Positions 8,769-16,300 of a stretch of DNA of 28,626 nt are shown here, piece after piece. A model generated the notes under the pieces. The model saw nothing but the letters and a program-made list of their open reading frames with translations, searched no databases and had not been told where the DNA came from. Numbering within the stretch: the stretch's first letter is position 1; every line of letters starts with the position of its first letter. Position numbers and translations under genes: made by a program. Origin of the DNA: CALCCV01 sp964388665 (lineage in GTDB: Bacteria; Bdellovibrionota; Bdellovibrionia; Bdellovibrionales; Bdellovibrionaceae); assembly GCA_964388665.1 (NCBI GenBank), contig CAYMBJ010000048.1:1-28626 (forward strand), given 5' to 3'.

Positions 8769-9514
8769 GCCAAACATTAAAAATGAGCGTCGTGTTGGTT
8801 CGCTCGCTCTATGAACGCAATGTTGGCTCGGTCAGTCGCACCATGAGTAATCTTGGCAGCGAAGACCTCATCCTCATTGACCCCAAGTGTGAACTCACCT
8901 ACGAGGCGCAACAGGCAGCGGCCACCGGCCAAATGGCACTGCAAAATCGCCGCACCTACGCTTCTTGGGCAGATTTCTTAGCAAGCGAGCCATTTGGGGT
9001 GCGCATTGGCCTTACTGCTCGGGACGGCCGTGGCCGCATGCCAAAATTTTTGCGAGAAACACTAGATGATGTCGATAGAACCATCGCGGCTGATGATGAT
9101 CCCTCTATCAAGCACATTTATTTTGTTTTTGGCCCCGAGGACTGGGGACTCAATCGAGAAGACCTGACCCATTGCCAGAGAGCCGCTAAGCTCCCCACTC
9201 ACGGCCCCAATACCTCTTATAACTTGGCTCACGCTGTCCTATTGTCCCTCTATATTGCACGTGAATTGTGGCCAGCCCCAACCCAGCCCATAGTTAAAAA
9301 CTTGCCCAAGGACCAAACCCTCAGTCAAAAAGAGTTTCCAGAAGAGTTGATCAGCACTTGGCTCACCACCCTGGGAATCAGTCTGGACAAAAAAAAAGTC
9401 AATGTAATGACGGTGTTAAGACGAATGCTTCTCCAAAACATTCCCACGGAAAAAGAGTATAGAATTTTAGAAATGGTCTTGCAGCAGACGATTCGTAAAC
9501 TTAAAGAAAAATAG
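8765..9514 (+). CDS. trmJ: TrmJ-like tRNA 2'-O-methyltransferase (SpoU/TrmH superfamily)
   Basis: A SPOUT methyltransferase of about 250 residues that uses SAM to methylate ribose 2'-OH in RNA; the TrmJ group acts on position 32 of tRNA. The three superfamily motifs are present: VVLVRSLYERNVGSVSRTM near the N-terminus, FGPEDWGLNREDL in the middle, and PTHGPNTSYNLAHAV as the knot and SAM-binding segment. A basic C-terminal helix region (VNVMTVLRRMLLQNIPTEKEY) fits the TrmJ C-terminal extension. The start is uncertain: GTG 8765 overlaps the previous stop as GTGA and suggests coupling; ATG 8783 also fits the family; GTG 8756 is less likely. None has a strong ribosome-binding site. Family is confident, exact target less so. 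Confidence 0.85.
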   Translation: MSQTLKMSVVLVRSLYERNVGSVSRTMSNLGSEDLILIDPKCELTYEAQQAAATGQMALQNRRTYASWADFLASEPFGVRIGLTARDGRGRMPKFLRETLDDVDRTIAADDDPSIKHIYFVFGPEDWGLNREDLTHCQRAAKLPTHGPNTSYNLAHAVLLSLYIARELWPAPTQPIVKNLPKDQTLSQKEFPEELISTWLTTLGISLDKKKVNVMTVLRRMLLQNIPTEKEYRILEMVLQQTIRKLKEK

Positions 9515-9532
9515 CGGCGCTCAACAAAAAAC

Positions 9533-9598
9533 CATCAACATGAACATCGACATGAACATGAATCTGAAAATGAACCAGAACCAGGACCTGAACTGGAC
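9533..9598 (+). repeat. Degenerate hexanucleotide tandem repeat, 11 units
   Basis: Eleven consecutive hexamers related to CATGAA: three or four are near-perfect CATGAA or CATCGA, later ones drift to TCTGAA, AATGAA, CCAGAA, CCTGAA. The block sits in the spacer between trmJ and the PilZ gene. One frame encodes a Met/Asn-alternating peptide (9540-9641) without a ribosome-binding site, which I take as a by-product. It may have arisen by replication slippage followed by decay. Confidence 0.7.
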
Positions 9599-9648
9599 CT
9601 TTCTTGCAGTGGATCTGCTCAGTGCCCTGTGGTACCATTAGAGTTAGC

Positions 9649-10353
9649 ATGTCCAAAACAGAAAAAATATTTTACCATGTTAAAAAAGCAGGCGATCGGC
9701 AAATGCTGTTTCACGAAGTCGCGGCAAAACGCTGCGAAATCTTAGTGAAAGGCAAAAAGGACCTTTCCTTTTCGGTGCGTGTAAAGAGCCTGCGTAATGA
9801 AAAGGATTTCATTTGCGAAACATTCGGTAAAAATATTCCGCCTGAGCTATTTGATGGCGAAGAGATTCTGGTGCAAATCGATCTCAATGGTGAGCTTTAC
9901 TTTATGAAAAGCGTTGCCCGATGGCATGATGAGCTATTGGTCATTGCCACAACAGCAGAAGTGTATCAGCTGCAGCGCCGCCAAACTTGGAGAATCAAAA
10001 TTCCGAGAAGTTATAAGGCAAAGGCAACCATAGAAAAATTGGGAACGATGGATGTCAATATCGAGGGCCAGGTGGTGGACTTTAGCGTTGGCGGAACCCG
10101 TATTCAGTTTCCGGCAACTCTGAGCCATGTTTCTAAAGAAACGCCTATTCAGATCATGTTGAGCTTTGGCAACCGCAATTCAATTTTAATCACGGGCTTT
10201 GTCCGCCACAAGCAGATCGATGCCGCTAATGACAAATTTGTTCTGTTTGGGGTAGAGTTCAAACCTGTCAGTCAGCTCATGGAAAGTCGTCTCTTCGCAC
10301 TTTCCATGGACCTTCATCGCGAACTTTTTGTTCGTAACAAAGCCTCCGGCTAA
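9649..10353 (+). CDS. PilZ-domain protein, probable cyclic-di-GMP receptor
   Basis: This 234-residue cytoplasmic protein has a YcgR-like N-terminal beta region (about 1-105) and a C-terminal PilZ domain. The PilZ c-di-GMP motifs are complete: R111-x-x-x-R115 (RQTWR) and D144-x-S146-x-x-G149 (DFSVGG). It is therefore likely to bind c-di-GMP and control motility, adhesion or secretion through a partner not known here. The start is taken as ATG 9649, with a weak TTAGAG five bases upstream; a TTG at 9604 would add 15 residues that reach back to the repeat block. Its stop TAA overlaps the stop of the convergent divIVA gene. Confidence 0.88.
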   Translation: MSKTEKIFYHVKKAGDRQMLFHEVAAKRCEILVKGKKDLSFSVRVKSLRNEKDFICETFGKNIPPELFDGEEILVQIDLNGELYFMKSVARWHDELLVIATTAEVYQLQRRQTWRIKIPRSYKAKATIEKLGTMDVNIEGQVVDFSVGGTRIQFPATLSHVSKETPIQIMLSFGNRNSILITGFVRHKQIDAANDKFVLFGVEFKPVSQLMESRLFALSMDLHRELFVRNKASG

Positions 10354-10871
10354 CCGGCCTCTTTACTTGTGGCCTTGTTGTTATTGTCAAAACTCATTTG
10401 CGGGAGAGATGCCTGCGGCAAGTATTTATCGCTTTGCTCTAGCAAAGAAAGGTGAGCTTGGGCCATCGCCTTTAGATTGGCTTCAAACTGCAGGCGCACT
10501 CTTTTTAAATCAGAAATCTCAGAGTGCATTTTGCGCAAAGACTCCTTGGCATCGCGAATCACCATCTCTGCCTTCTGTTCAGCATCAGCAATGATCAGCT
10601 TCGCTTCGCGCTCACCCTCTTGCTTCATTCTCTCAGCCATTTGATTGGCCGTGGTGATCGTCGACTTGAGAACCTGATCCCGCTCTTTCAGATCGTGAAT
10701 CGTCAGTTCCTTTTCTCGCATCGTATCCCGCATGGCATTCCGCTCGTGAATCAAACTCTCCATCTGCATGGCTACCTGGTGCAAAAACTGGTGGACCTCA
10801 TCGGCGTCATATCCCATTAATTTTTTAGTGAAATTTTTATGATTGATATCAATAGGTGTGAGCCTAATCAT
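10350..10871 (-). CDS. divIVA: DivIVA-domain coiled-coil protein
   Basis: A 173-residue protein with the DivIVA N-terminal lipid-binding signature (LTPIDINHKNFTKKLMGYD, residues 4-22) followed by DEVHQFLHQVA and a long coiled coil to about residue 135, with a short Asn/Lys tail. DivIVA proteins gather at curved or polar membrane and recruit partners for division, morphology or pole organisation; among Gram-negatives they are limited to some lineages. The ATG at 10871 has GGAGG eight bases upstream; a TTG two codons earlier is not needed. It is the last gene after maf-yggS-proC, 150 bases from proC. Convergent with the PilZ gene, sharing the stop region (10350-10353). Confidence 0.9.
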   Translation of the reverse strand: MIRLTPIDINHKNFTKKLMGYDADEVHQFLHQVAMQMESLIHERNAMRDTMREKELTIHDLKERDQVLKSTITTANQMAERMKQEGEREAKLIIADAEQKAEMVIRDAKESLRKMHSEISDLKRVRLQFEANLKAMAQAHLSLLEQSDKYLPQASLPQMSFDNNNKATSKEAG

Positions 10872-11021
10872 GGGCAATTCCTCCGTGAATGATTGCGGGC
10901 GCCGTCCTGCACCCTAGAGACATGATAACAAGACTGAATGCCGTAATCCACTGAATCCTAAAGGGCGCTCAAGAGTACTAGCCCAATAGCGAAACCAGTC
11001 CACAGAATATGAACCGCAGCC
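10872..11021 (-). other. Spacer between proC and divIVA
   Basis: This gap is 150 bases. It starts on the minus strand with a 15-codon frame (MRLRFIFCGLVSLLG) whose ATG overlaps the proC stop as ATGA, but it ends at once in TAG. In many genomes a small membrane protein gene (yggT) lies here between proC and divIVA; the stub could be its remains or chance. No clear promoter or terminator is visible. Confidence 0.3.
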
Positions 11022-11852
11022 TCATGTGAACTCTTTGGCCATCTCTTTTGCACGCAAGGCCGCCTTCTCAAAGGCAATGCGCAACACCCGGTCCACCTCA
11101 TACTCGCGCATGGATTGAAGTCCAGCTGCCGTAACCCCTCGCTTGGAGGTTACTTTGTTTTGCAGCTCTTCAATATCGATCTGGTTGTTGTTGGCCAACA
11201 TCGATGCTCCCAAAAATGTCTCCACAGTTAAGCGACGCGCCTGAGTTTCATCAAAGCCATGCTCGACCAGCCACTCTTGCCAAATCATCATCAATTCAAA
11301 TACAAAGCCCGTACCGCTCGAACAGGCGATGGTCAAAGAATCCAATAGATCTTCGTCATCAACCTCTTGTACAATCCCCAAGGACGAAAATAAATCTTCA
11401 ACAATTGTCGAAGCCCCATCGTCGTTGTTTTGCTGAAAAAATCCAGTAATGCCTTTACCAATAAAGGTCGGCGTATTGGGGATGGCTCTTACTAGGCGAC
11501 AGTGAGGCAAGTATTTTTCTAGAGTGCGCACTGTCACACCCGCCGCCAAAGAGATGACCAACTGCTTGTCAGAAAATATCTGCGCAATGGGCTCAATGGC
11601 TGCAATCATGTCCTGGGGCTTTACCGCCAAAATAACAACCGTTGATTTTTCAACCAATTCCTCATTGTTTGCGCAATTGTTGATACCAAAATCCTGACTC
11701 AGCTTCACCAACTTACCCGCTGAGCGATTGGACGCAAAAATATGATTTGCCTGCAAGGTTTTCTTTTCAATCAAACCACGAATGATCGCGGTGGCAAGAT
11801 TGCCGGCTCCGAGAAAGCCCACACGCAAATGCTGACTACCAGTGAATTGCAT
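11022..11852 (-). CDS. proC: Pyrroline-5-carboxylate reductase
   Basis: A 276-residue enzyme, the normal ProC size, catalysing the last step of proline synthesis (P5C to proline with NAD(P)H) in the cytoplasm. The N-terminal nucleotide-binding motif is VGFLGAGNLATAII (residues 11-24). VILAVKPQD, LVRAIPNTP and ACSSGTGFVFELM are family segments, and the C-terminal signature reads LQNKVTSKRGVTAAGL. The ATG at 11852 is preferred; a TTG at 11867 would add five residues. It lies 23 bases after yggS in the maf-yggS-proC-divIVA group. Confidence 0.93.
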   Translation of the reverse strand: MQFTGSQHLRVGFLGAGNLATAIIRGLIEKKTLQANHIFASNRSAGKLVKLSQDFGINNCANNEELVEKSTVVILAVKPQDMIAAIEPIAQIFSDKQLVISLAAGVTVRTLEKYLPHCRLVRAIPNTPTFIGKGITGFFQQNNDDGASTIVEDLFSSLGIVQEVDDEDLLDSLTIACSSGTGFVFELMMIWQEWLVEHGFDETQARRLTVETFLGASMLANNNQIDIEELQNKVTSKRGVTAAGLQSMREYEVDRVLRIAFEKAALRAKEMAKEFT

Positions 11853-11875
11853 AAGCTCATTTCTCAAAGAGGAAA

Positions 11876-12601
11876 TTATTTTTTCTGCCTGGCACCAAAA
11901 AGTGCAGTGCCCAAACGAACTTCGGTAGCTCCCTCTTCAATCGCTACCTTAAAATCATGGGAGGTTCCCATAGATAAAATTTTCCGACAATCTAGCTCAT
12001 TTGCAAGGCTTTTTAACTGCCGAAAATAAGTACGCGATGCCTCAGCATCCTTACCTAATGGCGGCATAGTCATGAAACCCGCGATTTCTAGCCCAGCCAG
12101 ATCCTGCAACTTCAACCAAGACTTCTCAAGCTCGTCCAACAAAAATCCCGATTTTGATTCTTCACCCGCCAAATTCACCTCTACCAACACACGCTGCTTA
12201 CGCTGCGCTGAATGATTGATCTCGGAGAGCCTCGCTGCCAGCGAGAAAGACGAAATTGAATCGATTTGATAAAACTTTCCCAGGCTTGCCTTTGCCTTAT
12301 TTGACTGCAAATGGCCCACGAAATGCCAGTCAATTGGTAGGCCGCGCAATAGTTCGGACTCGTACTTTATTTGATGCTCTTGGATATAATTTTCGCCAAA
12401 GTCTCGCTGCCCACACTCATGGATCCAAAAGATTTTTTCAATTGGTTGCAATTTAGACACGGCAACGATTTTAAAATTCGCAGCACTCTGAGGTGATGCA
12501 CTCTTGGCAAAATCCAAAACCTCTGTCGAAATCTTTAAAAAATTTTCTTTGCAAGCCTTCTCGGCATCACTGGCATCGGAGGAGATCTTCAGCTCAATCA
12601 C
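11876..12601 (-). CDS. yggS: PLP-binding homeostasis protein, YggS/PROSC family
   Basis: A 241-residue single-domain PLP protein that buffers pyridoxal phosphate and affects amino acid pools; no enzyme activity is established for the family. The PLP lysine is K50 in IVAVSKLQP. FGENYIQE, WHFVGHLQSNKAK, AGFMTMPP, LSMGTSHDF and VRLGTALFG are family hallmarks. The start is a GTG at 12601 that overlaps the maf stop as GTGA, so translation is probably coupled; AGGTG lies a few bases upstream. Placement next to proC is very common in bacteria. Confidence 0.93.
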   Translation of the reverse strand: MIELKISSDASDAEKACKENFLKISTEVLDFAKSASPQSAANFKIVAVSKLQPIEKIFWIHECGQRDFGENYIQEHQIKYESELLRGLPIDWHFVGHLQSNKAKASLGKFYQIDSISSFSLAARLSEINHSAQRKQRVLVEVNLAGEESKSGFLLDELEKSWLKLQDLAGLEIAGFMTMPPLGKDAEASRTYFRQLKSLANELDCRKILSMGTSHDFKVAIEEGATEVRLGTALFGARQKK

Positions 12602-13227
12602 AACAGCACCTGACTCTCAAATTGTGCGAGAGGAAAACCAATAACATTGAGCAAATCACCGTTAATGGACCTCACAAAGCTACCACCTAGTCCCTGAATT
12701 GCGTAGGCGCCGGCCTTGTCACGCCATTCATTGCTGTCCAAGTACCTTTGTAACTCTGTTGGCGCTATCTCTCTAAATTCTATCTGTGTGCGCTCATAAA
12801 AACACTGAATCGTTGCGTCGGCAGCAGTTTTTTGAAATGCGACCGCCGTCACCACATCATGGGTTTTTCCAGAAAGACTTTCGAGAATAACTCTTGCTTG
12901 ATCGACGCTCTCGGCCTTTCCGAGGGGCGTGGCGTTTAGCAGCACCTCCGTGTCGGCAGCCACAAACACAACTTGGCGATTTGGCAAGATCTTGGGAAAA
13001 AGCTGTGGCGAAGCCTTCCAGGACAAAAGGCTAGCGGCCAATTTCTCAGTTGCCAGTTTTTTAAGTGAATCAAAAACACCTAAATGCGAATCTAGACTTT
13101 CATCTATATTTGCGGGAATCTGAATCACCGGGTACCCAGCCGTCTCAAATATCCACTTTCGTCGAGGCGAAGCTGAGCACAAAACTATCTGCATTTCGTT
13201 AAAACTGAGTATTGAATTTTTCGCCAT
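12598..13227 (-). CDS. maf: Maf-family nucleoside triphosphate pyrophosphatase
   Basis: A 209-residue protein that hydrolyses non-canonical or pyrimidine NTPs to NMP and pyrophosphate. Family motifs are present: SASPRRKW (residues 18-25), the acidic AADTEV with D92, LGKAES, LSGKTHDVVTAVAF, and the C-terminal KAGAYAIQGLGGSFV. The exact class (dTTP/UTP type or YceF type) cannot be decided by eye. The ATG at 13227 has AGGGGG just upstream; an internal ATG at residue 12 lacks one. It heads the maf-yggS-proC-divIVA group and is divergent from tadC. Confidence 0.9.
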   Translation of the reverse strand: MAKNSILSFNEMQIVLCSASPRRKWIFETAGYPVIQIPANIDESLDSHLGVFDSLKKLATEKLAASLLSWKASPQLFPKILPNRQVVFVAADTEVLLNATPLGKAESVDQARVILESLSGKTHDVVTAVAFQKTAADATIQCFYERTQIEFREIAPTELQRYLDSNEWRDKAGAYAIQGLGGSFVRSINGDLLNVIGFPLAQFESQVLL

Positions 13228-13275
13228 AGTCCCCCTACTTTGGTCGACACACCCCCTGCTTGTCAAAGCACGCAT

Positions 13276-13297
13276 TGGCGCCTCTTTGCTGGCGCCA
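13276..13297. promoter_or_regulatory. Inverted repeat in the maf/tadC divergent region
   Basis: TGGCGCC (13276-13282), eight-base spacer, GGCGCCA (13291-13297). Each arm contains the self-complementary GGCGCC. It lies about midway between the two divergent start codons, so it could be an operator for either side. It could also simply form a hairpin. Confidence 0.35.
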
Positions 13298-13309
13298 CCC
13301 AAGCTAAAA

Positions 13310-13319
13310 TGTGATCACA
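13310..13319. promoter_or_regulatory. Perfect 10-bp palindrome TGTGATCACA
   Basis: TGTGATCACA is fully self-complementary and lies 76 bases upstream of the tadC ATG, directly after TAAAAT (13305-13310), a possible -10. It resembles abutted CRP-type half sites (TGTGA/TCACA) but lacks the six-base spacer of a true CRP site, so I call it only a candidate operator. Confidence 0.3.
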
Positions 13320-13394
13320 ATCTATTCAACTTTTACTACTCATTTGCCGATAAAAAGAGTGAAAGAAATTAACCTTTTTAAGGATTTAGGCAAA

Positions 13395-14303
13395 ATGGGA
13401 TCACCAATAATATTATTGATTTTTGGTCTAATCATGGGAGGCGTGGCCGTTTACCTTTTGGTATCGGTGGTACTCAATCAGCAAGCCGATCAAGGTCAGC
13501 TGTCGTGGGCGAACAATCTTGAACCAAAAAAATCGCGCAACGCCATCATCAATCTTTCGCGACCACTCGTTCATCAATTCACCATGAAGTACGCGAAAAG
13601 AATCAAGAGTCCCGACTATCGAGCAACAGTGCAAAAGCACATTCTCACTGCAGGCTTGTCACAGGAACTCAACGAAGACGAATTCATTGGCTTGCAGTTT
13701 CTCTGGGGCGTGATGTTTCCGCTCTTTGTGGCCCTAATGAACTTTGCTCTCGAAATAGATCTTAACTGGGGTATTTTGCTATTGATGATTCCTGGCGGAT
13801 TGTATTTGCCTATCAGCCACGCTAAGGGCGAGAAAAAGCGCCGCGAACTTTCGGTTCGCTCTGACCTGCCTTTTTATGTTGATATCTTATCGCTTTCCGT
13901 AGAGGCAGGCCTTGATTTTTCGTCAGCCATCAAAAAGATTGTCGACAAGTCACAAAACACCGACAGTGTTCTCTCTGCAGAGCTCTCGATCGTTCTCAAA
14001 GATGTACAAATCGGATCTTCTAAGGCCGACGCCCTTAAAGAAATGGCCAAGCGCCTGGATATGCCCGAGATCAACTCCTTTGTGGCAATGCTTGTGGATG
14101 CCGAAGCCTCAGGCGCTTCCATCACACAGGTGCTGCGCGAGCAGAGTGCGCAAATGCGAGTGAATCGTTTTGCTATGGCCGAAAAGGCGGGCGCGCGCGC
14201 GTCGCAGCTGATCATGATTCCCATGGCGATATTTATATTCCCTACAATTTTGATCATGGTCTTTGGACCGGCCATCATTCAGTTTACCGGCGGAGGAAAT
14301 TAA
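13395..14303 (+). CDS. tadC: TadC-like inner-membrane protein (type II secretion F domain)
   Basis: This protein of about 302 residues belongs to the T2SSF/GspF group and most resembles TadC of Tad (type IVc) pili, an inner-membrane platform component working with TadB and the ATPase TadA. It has an N-terminal membrane helix (about 4-27), two central helices (about 105-140), a cytoplasmic T2SSF region (DLPFYVDILSLSVEAGLDF through MPEINSFVAMLVDAE) and a C-terminal helix ending FPTILIMVFGPAII, a TadC-like ending. The ATG at 13395 is chosen because it starts right before the first helix, with AAGGA ten bases upstream; a GTG at 13311 would add 28 residues. Oddly, tadA, tadB, pilin and secretin genes are absent nearby. 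It heads the plus-strand gene run. Confidence 0.82.
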   Translation: MGSPIILLIFGLIMGGVAVYLLVSVVLNQQADQGQLSWANNLEPKKSRNAIINLSRPLVHQFTMKYAKRIKSPDYRATVQKHILTAGLSQELNEDEFIGLQFLWGVMFPLFVALMNFALEIDLNWGILLLMIPGGLYLPISHAKGEKKRRELSVRSDLPFYVDILSLSVEAGLDFSSAIKKIVDKSQNTDSVLSAELSIVLKDVQIGSSKADALKEMAKRLDMPEINSFVAMLVDAEASGASITQVLREQSAQMRVNRFAMAEKAGARASQLIMIPMAIFIFPTILIMVFGPAIIQFTGGGN

Positions 14304-14307
14304 TTTC

Positions 14308-14655
14308 GTGAGCGAACTTTGGAGCAGACCTCAAAGCAAAATCATCGTGCCTAAGCTGCAAAAGGCGACCACTTTTTGGCAGCGCACGAGAGGACTTCTC
14401 GGTACCGAATCGATCGGTGCCGACGAAGGGCTTTGGATTTGCCCCTGTAGCAGCGTGCACACTTGGTTTATGAACTACGATATTGATCTTATTTTTTTAT
14501 CGAAGGATTTGAAGGTCGTAAAACTCTGCCAAAGGGTTTCACCCTTTCGTATGACACTGCCCAAATGGTCCGTGCACTCTGTAGTCGAAGTTCAGGCCGG
14601 CACCATATCCAAGGTCAATTTGCAAATAGGAGAAGAGCTGTATGTGGGCTCTTAG
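14308..14655 (+). CDS. DUF192 family protein
   Basis: A 115-residue protein with the DUF192 pattern: FWQRTRGLLG (match to the RxxGLM-type motif), then TWFMNYDIDLIFLSKDLKVV, and a C-terminal VHSVVEVQAGTISKVNLQIGEEL. The family has no firmly assigned biochemistry and is often exported, but here no signal peptide is visible. Two closely spaced Cys (ICPCSS) are present. The start is GTG 14308, with GGAGG at 14292-14296; the upstream frame overlaps tadC and is unlikely. It sits between tadC and the first FHA gene and overlaps the latter by 14 bases. Confidence 0.82.
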   Translation: MSELWSRPQSKIIVPKLQKATTFWQRTRGLLGTESIGADEGLWICPCSSVHTWFMNYDIDLIFLSKDLKVVKLCQRVSPFRMTLPKWSVHSVVEVQAGTISKVNLQIGEELYVGS

Positions 14656-16300
14656 GGTATTGACTGGCCCTCAGCAAGGCACGATTGTGGTTCTCAAAAG
14701 CGGCAAAAACATTGTCGGCCGCTCTGCCAATTGCACATTGCAAGTTCATGCCGCTGGCGTATCCAAAGAGCATGCAGAAATACATGTGCAGAGCGAGAAG
14801 ATTTTTATTGTAGATCTGCATTCGGCCAATGGCACCTACATCAACGGCGTCAAGATTCAAAACGGCATTCTCAAGGTCGGCGATAAAGTGGGCATCCATG
14901 ATATTCTGCTTGATGTAATTGCTGTGCCTGCCTCCACAGCCAAGCAAATACAGTCCGTTGGCCAAGCCTTGCCAGGTGCAAATATTCCTATGTCCAAGTC
15001 CTCAGCCACTGGCAACTCTCCCGCGCTCAACACAAACAAAAAGGATACAGTCATGCCCTATGGCACCGGAGTCGGTGGTTCATTGGGCGACTCGACCGCC
15101 AACGCAAACTCAAGGGTCACCGCGGAGGCGGCACGACCAGAACCGGGTGCTGCTAAGAAATTTCAAGAGTATATCGAGTACGTACTGCTTCCTGGTGTTT
15201 ACAAACTTGCAGAGTACACGGAACTCAAGGTCGTCATAGGGCTATTCTTGGCGGGATTCTGTTTTATCGTAACATTTTTGTCGATCATTCCTATGACAAA
15301 GCTCAATCGAGAGACCGTTACGGTTGAAGGTGAGCGTCGAGCCATGTCTATGGCCAAGTCATTGGCGCAAATTAACCAGACAGCCTTGTTGTCTAATGCC
15401 ATCTCCTCCCTATCTACTAACAATTACGAAGTTGAAGATGGCGTCAAAGAGGTTTTGATAATTCAGCAATCTGACGGTATGATATTGGCGCCGGCAAGTC
15501 GCTCGGGCACGACTCCTGATCTCCCCTTTGTACATCAAGCGCGACGTGAAATGAAAGCGCAAGTCGGACAAATCGATAGCACCATCGTGGCAGCCAGCTT
15601 TCCAATTGGTGCATTTGATCCAAATACTGGTGATGTTATTGTTAAGGCGCACGCTATTATCTTTTATGATATACAGGCTCTCACCTATGACGATGGGCGC
15701 GTGATCAGCCTCTTCATGCAAAACCTCCTCATTTCCCTAATTGTTGGTTCCATTTTCTTTTTCTTTATTTACAAGCTCTTTGAATATCCATTTCGCAGAC
15801 TCAACGAAGAGCTGGATGAGGCCATGCGTGGATCTCATGACAATATCCAAATCGATTTTCAGCTCACAGAGCTGCAAAATTTGATTTCAAACGTAAACAG
15901 CTTATTGGGTCGCAGCAACCACTCTGGCGAAATGTACCAAACCAGCAGTGTCAATCATGACATGGATTTTCAACTTTTGACCGAGATCAACGCACTTACA
16001 CCTATGGCTGTGATTAACGCCGCAGGACTCTTTATTGCCATGAACGATCGTTTCGCACATATGTGCCACGCGGATGAACTTGTTGGCCTTCACTTCTCAG
16101 GAATCAATGATGGATCCTTGAGGCAAAATATAGAATTTCTAATCAATAAAAGTAACGAAGTGCCGACATCCATTCATACGGATCAACTCGAGTTTTCTGG
16201 CAATGCCTGCCACCTGCAATGTTCAGCATTTTTGAGCGGCGAAGGTATCCCTGAGTATTTTTTCATTTCGATCATCCCAGTTGAAGGGATGGCAGCATGA
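14642..16300 (+). CDS. Membrane sensor: FHA, two TM helices with extracytoplasmic domain, PAS
   Basis: Domain order in 552 residues: an FHA domain at 1-95 (GRSANC 26-31, SKEHAEI 41-47, SANGTYING 61-69, the pThr-binding residues intact); a Ser/Ala/Pro linker; TM1 about 196-217; an extracytoplasmic segment of about 135 residues that resembles a small Cache/PAS-type sensor; TM2 about 354-378; a HAMP-like amphipathic stretch (YPFRRLNEELDEAM); and a PAS-like domain at about 440-545. No kinase, GGDEF or methyl-accepting domain is present, so output must go through partners, probably via FHA binding to phosphothreonine. AGGAG at 14628-14632 lies nine bases before the ATG. The stop overlaps the next gene as ATGA. 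A two-helix receptor with FHA at one end and PAS at the other is unusual. Confidence 0.8.
   Translation: MWALRVLTGPQQGTIVVLKSGKNIVGRSANCTLQVHAAGVSKEHAEIHVQSEKIFIVDLHSANGTYINGVKIQNGILKVGDKVGIHDILLDVIAVPASTAKQIQSVGQALPGANIPMSKSSATGNSPALNTNKKDTVMPYGTGVGGSLGDSTANANSRVTAEAARPEPGAAKKFQEYIEYVLLPGVYKLAEYTELKVVIGLFLAGFCFIVTFLSIIPMTKLNRETVTVEGERRAMSMAKSLAQINQTALLSNAISSLSTNNYEVEDGVKEVLIIQQSDGMILAPASRSGTTPDLPFVHQARREMKAQVGQIDSTIVAASFPIGAFDPNTGDVIVKAHAIIFYDIQALTYDDGRVISLFMQNLLISLIVGSIFFFFIYKLFEYPFRRLNEELDEAMRGSHDNIQIDFQLTELQNLISNVNSLLGRSNHSGEMYQTSSVNHDMDFQLLTEINALTPMAVINAAGLFIAMNDRFAHMCHADELVGLHFSGINDGSLRQNIEFLINKSNEVPTSIHTDQLEFSGNACHLQCSAFLSGEGIPEYFFISIIPVEGMAA

Noticed and set aside
9540..9641. Met/Asn-rich 33-codon peptide in the hexamer repeat
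   Set aside because: No ribosome-binding site, and the composition is a direct result of the repeat unit.
13261..13266. TTGACA on the minus strand as a maf -35 element
   Set aside because: No -10-like sequence at a suitable distance before the maf start.
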